From Effrenium voratum (taxonomy: Eukaryota > Sar > Dinophyceae > Suessiales > Symbiodiniaceae), in assembly GCA_963377175.1 (NCBI GenBank), contig CAUJNA010001241.1, positions 16,001 through 80,000 of the forward strand: a stretch of DNA of 64,000 nt, written 5' to 3'. The translations under genes and the position numbers were made by a program. Each line of letters begins with the position of its first letter. Position 1 is the stretch's first letter. The notes beneath the pieces are model-generated. The model worked only from the letters and a program-made list of their open reading frames with translations, did no database searches and was not told where the DNA came from. Of this stretch, positions 58,861 to 64,000 are shown piece after piece.

Positions 58861-60344
58861 AGGGTCACCAAGAGGGTACGCGCCAAAAACAGCTAGAACT
58901 GTCACTTTGCCGTCGCCTTTGGCTTTGTGCGACGCCGGTCCAAAGTCCGTTCAAAAGCCAAAATAAAAAGCAGCAGCCTACCTACTTTGCAATCGCCTTT
59001 GGCTGATGCGACGCTGATTGCAAATCGATTTGAGAGCCAAAGCAAACAAGAAACAACAACCGACCCACAACAATCCGCACAAGGCCAGAATGGCTCCCAC
59101 TGGCTGAGAAAGGACTTCCAAAGCATGTGCAATGCAAGTTGCGGCAACTTGTTGAGTCGGCAAGCTTGGCAGGTGAAGGATTCCAATTGAGGTTGTGAGG
59201 TGGGAGCACAATATCCTGGTGGCGCCACACTGGACTTTCCACTGGCCTCTATGGGAACCCACCGTGTTCCTCTTAGTTGGTGCAGTTTCTTTCCAGCCGC
59301 GTCAGCTGGCAAGTTGACGGCATTTCGATGTTGAAGGGCCCTTCCACCATGGTAGTTTCTTCATGAATCACCCGATTTGCCAGCCCCGTGATTCTGACAA
59401 TTGGCAGGTCGTACCTATGTGAGTTCGCGTCAAAGCTCACCTCTACCAACCGTTTGCGCTTGTCCTGAACAGCTTCAGAAAGCAGTACAAGCTTTTGCGC
59501 CCGGCTTCCCATAGAGTGTGATGCTTCCATGATGCTGACCAATGGCAGGTCTTGTGTGATTTGTGAAGGGGCAGAGATGTCAAGGTCCCAGCTTGACGAA
59601 GAGACGTGAAATGAGGAAGTGGCCGTTGATGTTTTTGGCTACAGCCCGACTTTCTGTAAGACAATCACGGGTCCGGGAAGGGACAAAACCAAAGCAAGCT
59701 TTCAGCTCGACAGTTGACATTTCAGGCAAAGCCACAAGGTCAAAGTCAAAGCTGCTCGCTGCGGGGCAGAAGATCGGGTAGTGCAGACTTGTTTGTCAAC
59801 GCTGGATCATGCTTAATCCATGTGAGTCCGCGTCAAAGCTCATCTCACCAACCGTTTGGTCTTGCCCCGCACAGCTTAAGACTGCAAGCTTTTGCGCCTG
59901 GCTGCAACTAGGCTTTGACCGCTCCCATGATGCTGAGACTGTTGTCAAGATCCTAGCTTGACCTGCCATCTGCGACGTTTCCCGGAAGAGACATTATAAG
60001 ATAAAGTGTCCTTGTGTCCTTGGACTAGTCGGGTTACAACCCCGCTTTTTGTAAGACAATCACTGGTCCGGGACGGGACAAAACCAAAGAAAGCTTTTAG
60101 CTCGACACTTGACATTTCAGGCAAAGCCACAAGGTCAAAGTGAAAGCTGCTCGCTGCGTGGCAGAAGATCAGGCAGTGCAGACTTGTTTGTCAGTCCGCG
60201 TCAAAGCTGATCTCTACCAACCGTTTGGTCTTGCCCCTCGCAGCTGAAGACTGCATCTGAGACTGGTGTCAAGATCCTAGCTTGACTCGTCATGTGCGAC
60301 GTTTCCCGGAAGAGACGTGAAACGACAAAGTGTCCTTGGATTAG
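58861..60344. repeat. Repeat mosaic between the long direct repeats
   Basis: It contains blocks shared with 56,190-56,310 (AATCGCCTTTGGCTGATGCG), with 61,670-61,945, and two 370-bp-type units (59,640 and 60,029). No gene is seen. Confidence 0.55.
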
Positions 60345-61611
60345 TCGGGTTACAACCCCCTTCTTGTAAGACAATCACTGGTCCGGGAAGGGACAAATCC
60401 CAAGCAAGCTTTCAGCTCGACAGTTGACATTTTAGGCAAAGGCACAAGGTCAAAGTCAAAGCTGCTCGCTGCGGGGCAGACGATCGGGTAGTGCAGACTT
60501 GTTTGTCAACGCTGGATCCTGCTTAATCCATGTGAGTCCGCGTCAAAGCTTATCTCTACCAACCGTTTGGTCTTGCCCCGCACAGCTTAAGACTGCAAGC
60601 TTTTGCCCCTGGCTGCCAAAAGGGTGTGACCGCGGTAGGCCTTTTGTCATTTGCAGCGGGGCAGTGATGTCCAGGTTTGCGGGGCTTGGTATGAAAGTTA
60701 TTCTCTGTGCAAGGTGTGCGATTCGGTTGGGCCTTGAACTCAGCCCTGGGTCGCGGAGGGCTTGGTGTGGCGCTATCGTGTTTCCCTTCCAAATAGGCGA
60801 AATGAGAGAGTAATCGCTGTCCTACAGAAGGACTGACCGCATCTAAAGCGTTGCGATGCTTCATTTGCTCAAATGGGGCTGAGCACCTGTCTAACAGAGG
60901 CCTTCCATAGGCACTCTCAATCCAAATCACCAACGATGCAGGCATTGAGATTTTGCGCCGACGCGCAGCTGGCGCAGGCCGTCATGCATGGTACGCATGG
61001 AAAGGTCTTTCAATCTTTAGCTGAAGCCTTCCTTCTGTCTTTTGTCAGGAGGCTTTGCCTTTCAGAGCTGCAGCCTTCTTGGGCCCTCTTGCGCTATGAG
61101 AGCCTTCGCGGTCTGAATTATCGGGCCTGCGGAGAGCCCAAAGTGAACCTCCTTGCTGAGGGGCAAGGTGCTCTTTGTGCAAGGTGTGTGATGCGGGCCA
61201 CTGCGCCGAACTGGCAGACGGTCGGATTTTGAAGACTTTCTGTCAACGCTGGGCCGCGCAATTTGCATGCCGGAGTCGGCGCAGCTGTGACCTGAGCATT
61301 TGGTGAGCAGCAATCACAGTGTTGGCGAACAACGGCTGGCTGTAGCTTGTAACTCCCCAGTCCATGGCGCGTCGACCGTGATATCAGGTACGCAGGAGCT
61401 TACCCATGCTGGATGTGACGTGAGGTCAGCTTCGCCCTATGTCGCTTTGCCCAGATACTGTGCCTGTTGTTTGGGGGCAAGGCCGTTGACAGTATGATTT
61501 CGTGATGCCCCAATCGCCTGTCAAGTTTGTTGGCGAGGCATTTCAATCAATCAAAGACTTGTAGCTGCCAAGTGCGACAGTGCTTAGAGCAAAATTTGTG
61601 AACCAGAATGG
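60345..61611. repeat. Long direct repeat (about 1.26 kb), copy 2
   Basis: This is the second copy of 57,595-58,860. It is followed by 61,670-61,945, which matches 59,030-59,290 (offset about 2,666 bp). The whole 57.6-61.9 kb block was therefore copied as a larger unit and then changed by indels. Confidence 0.75.
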
Positions 61612-62850
61612 AGGGTCACCAGAGAGCAAATAAAAGGTAGCAGCCGACCCGCTTTGCCTTCGCCTTTGGCTGATGCGACCTTGATTGGAAGTCGATTTCA
61701 GAGCCAGGCAAACAAGAAACAACAGCCGACCCACAACAATCCGCACAAGGCCAGAATGGCTCCCACTGGCTGAGAAAGGACTTCCAAAGAATGTGCAATG
61801 CAAGTTGCGGCAACTTGTTGAGTCGGCAAGCTTGGCAGGTGAAGGATTCCAATTGAGGTTGCGAGGTGGGAGCACAATATCCTGGTGGCGCCACACTGGA
61901 CTTTCCGCTGGCCTCTATGGGAACCCACCGTGTTCCTCTTAGTTGGTGCAGTTTCTTTCCAGCTGCGTCAGCTGGCAAGTTGACGGCATTTCGATATTGA
62001 AGGATTCTTTCATCATGGTAGTTCTGTCACGAATCACCTGGTTGGCTTCTGCGCAGTCCAAGCAGAATTGCTGCCGAAAAGCCACCTGCGCGAAAGGTTG
62101 CAGACAGTTTGCAAGACTGTCGTGGCCACGGGAGTCGCATGCGCACTGCCATCAGGGGCGGGCAGCCTTCCTGGGCGAGCTCAACATATCCAACCTCTGG
62201 CCGCACGTCCAGTCCCCACAGAAAGTCGCGCACTGGGATGAAAGTCTCTTCTGAGCTCCCATGATGCTGACCAATGGCAGGTCTTGGGTCATTCGCAGAG
62301 GGGCAGTCCCAGCCTGGCCTGCAACGTGCGGCGTCTCCCGGAAGAGACCTGAAAGGAGGAAGTGGCCTTTGATTAGTCGGGTTACAACCCCGCTTCTTGT
62401 AAGACAATCACTGGTCCGGGAAGGGACAAATCCCAAGCAAGCTTTCAGCGCGACAGTTGACATTTCAGGCAAAGGCACAAGGTCAAAGTCAAAGCTGCTC
62501 GCTGCGGGGCAGACGATCGGGTAGTGCAGACTTGTTTGCCAACGCTGGATCATGCTTAATCCATGTGAGTCCGCGTCAAAGCTCATCTCACCAACCGTTT
62601 GGTCTTGCCCCGCACAGCTTAAGACTGCAAGCTTTTGCGCCTGGCTGCAACTAGGCTTTGACCGCTCCCATGATGCTGAGTACCGGGAGGCCTTTGGTCA
62701 CTTCCAGCGGGCAGGTTTGCAGGGCTTGGTATGAAAGTCATTCTCTGTGCAAGGTGTGTGGCTCCGTTGGGCGCGGAGGGTTTGGTGAGGCGTTGTCGTG
62801 TTTCCCTTCCAAATAGGCGAAATGAGAGAGCAATCGCTATCTTACAGGGG
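61612..62850. repeat. Repeat mosaic with one 370-bp-type unit
   Basis: The left part (to about 62,030) copies 58,990-59,370. 62,031-62,260 appears unique in this window, with no gene recognised. The 62,377-62,680 part is one more TCGGGTTACAACCCCGCTTC unit. Confidence 0.5.
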
Positions 62851-64000
62851 GACTGACCGCGCCCAAAGCGCTGCGATGCTTCACTTGAGCCACAATCAAA
62901 ACTCGGGTAGATGAAGGTTAGCAAGGGGCAGTCCCAGCCGGAAATAGTTGCGGCAGCCGTTCTAAATCTTTACATGGTTGTGGGTTCACCATGTTTGTAC
63001 CAGGTTTTAATTGTGACTCATTTGCTCAAATGGGGCTGAGCACCTGTCTAACAGAGCCTTCCGTAGGCACTCTCAATCCAAATCACCAACGATGCAGGCT
63101 GGCATCAAGATTTTGTGCCGACACGCCGCTGGCGCAGGCCGTCATGCATGGTACGCGTGGAATTGTCTTTCAATCTTCAGCTGAAGCCTTCCTTCTGTCT
63201 TTTGTCAGGAGGCTTTGCCTTTCAGAGCTGCAGCCTTCTTGGGCCCTCTTGCGCTATGAGAGCCTCCGCGGTCTGAAATATCGGGCCTGCGGAGAGCCCA
63301 AAGTGAACCTCCTTGCTGAGGGGCAAGGTGCTTTTTGTGCAAGGTGTGTGATGCGGGCCACTGCGCCGAACTGGCAGACTGATGCGACCTTGATTGAAGT
63401 CGATTTCAGAGCCAGGCAAACAAGAAACAACAGCCGACCCACAACAATCCGCACAAGGCCAGAATGGCTCCCACTGGCTGAGAGGGACTGACCGCGCCCA
63501 AAGCGCTGCGATGCTTCACTTGAGCCACAATCAAAACCCGGGTAGATGAAGGTTAGCAAGGGGCAGTCCCAGCCGGAAATAGTTGCTTCCGCCGTTCTAA
63601 ATCTTTACATGGTTGTGGGTTCACCATGTTTGTACCAGGTTTTGATTGTGACCCATTTGCTCAAATGGGGCTGAGCACCTGTCTAACAGAGGCCTTCCGT
63701 AGGCACTCTCAATCCAAATCACCAACGATGCAGGCTGGCATCAAGATTTTGTGCCGACACGCCGCTGGCGCAGGCCGTCATGCATGGTACGCGTGGAATT
63801 GTCTTTCAATCTTCAGCTGAAGCCTTCCTTCTGTCTGTTGTTAGGAGGCTTTCAGAGCTCCAGCCTTCTTGGGCCCTCTTGCGCTATGGAAGTCTCCGTG
63901 GTCGGAACTATTGGGCCCGCGGAGAGTCCAAAGTCAACCTCCTTGTGCAAGGTGTGTGATTCGGGCCACTGCGCCGAACTCGCAGTCGGTCGGATTTTGA
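62851..64000. repeat. 635-bp tandem direct repeat
   Basis: Sequence from 62,851 (GACTGACCGCGCCCAAAGCG) recurs from 63,486 at an exact offset of 635 bp, seen also at 62,905/63,540 and 62,990/63,625. The second copy runs to the window end. Each unit contains the older 58,190-type repeat. Confidence 0.75.

Noticed and set aside
56561..62680. CRISPR array in the repeat region
   Set aside because: Units are hundreds of bases long with no short spacer pattern, and the setting is eukaryotic.
62886..62905. Reverse-strand GATTGTGGCTCAAG as a spliced-leader relict
   Set aside because: It has a mismatch in the core and lies inside a repeat family whose other copies differ, so it is probably chance.
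1..64000. tRNA or rRNA genes
   Set aside because: No convincing cloverleaf or rRNA core was found by eye on either strand.

Overview
The window has two parts of different base composition. Positions 1 to about 19,400 are very AT-rich, intron-free and densely coded. They carry the gene set of a polinton-like virus (PLV, a small DNA virus or transposon): packaging ATPase, double-jelly-roll major capsid protein, putative penton, lipase-like protein, fibre with an S74-type chaperone end, GIY-YIG nuclease, a large polymerase/helicase-like protein and a retroviral-type integrase. From about 19,400 to 64,000 the DNA is GC-rich. It has giant retroelement ORFs, interrupted genes with GC-AG or GT-AG introns, and mosaic repeats, as expected of a dinoflagellate nuclear genome. 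The host assignment is an inference from these traits and from one possible spliced-leader relict.

Layout: (1) 1-19,400, PLV, left end outside the window. Morphogenesis genes lie at 1609-8700, charged and zinc-binding accessory proteins at 8745-12060, and replication and integration genes at 12186-19275. Short AT-rich hairpins follow many genes, and at least two promoter-like motif classes can be seen. (2) About 19,400-39,038, one apparent giant non-LTR retroelement: ORF1; ORF2 with an APE-type endonuclease, reverse transcriptase, CCHC knuckle, RNase H and a C-terminal DNA-polymerase-like domain; a frameshifted ORF3 with an esterase-like domain; a 1,950-codon ORF4 with an SF1 helicase and a Tpt1/KptA-like RNA 2'-phosphotransferase domain; a 2.6 kb 3' region; and an A11 tail. 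(3) 39,012-44,662, remains of a second, GC-rich PLV: an integrase cut by the retroelement tail and duplicated, frameshifted fibre genes. (4) 44,663-49,950, host-type multi-exon genes of unknown function. (5) 50,666-52,252, a decayed RT/RNase H retroelement. (6) 52,500-64,000, non-coding repeat mosaics.

How the parts relate: the AT-rich PLV looks nearly complete and fairly fresh, with a few frameshifts. The GC-rich PLV is an older, host-like relative whose integrase shares the same N-terminal motif and DDE core. The giant retroelement ends inside that older integrase gene, but the missing integrase C-terminus is not found on its other side. The left junction at about 19,400 is therefore either a rearrangement, a viral integration or an assembly join. 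The most unusual content is the giant retroelement, which joins retrotransposition enzymes to a second polymerase-like domain, a helicase and an RNA-repair-type enzyme.
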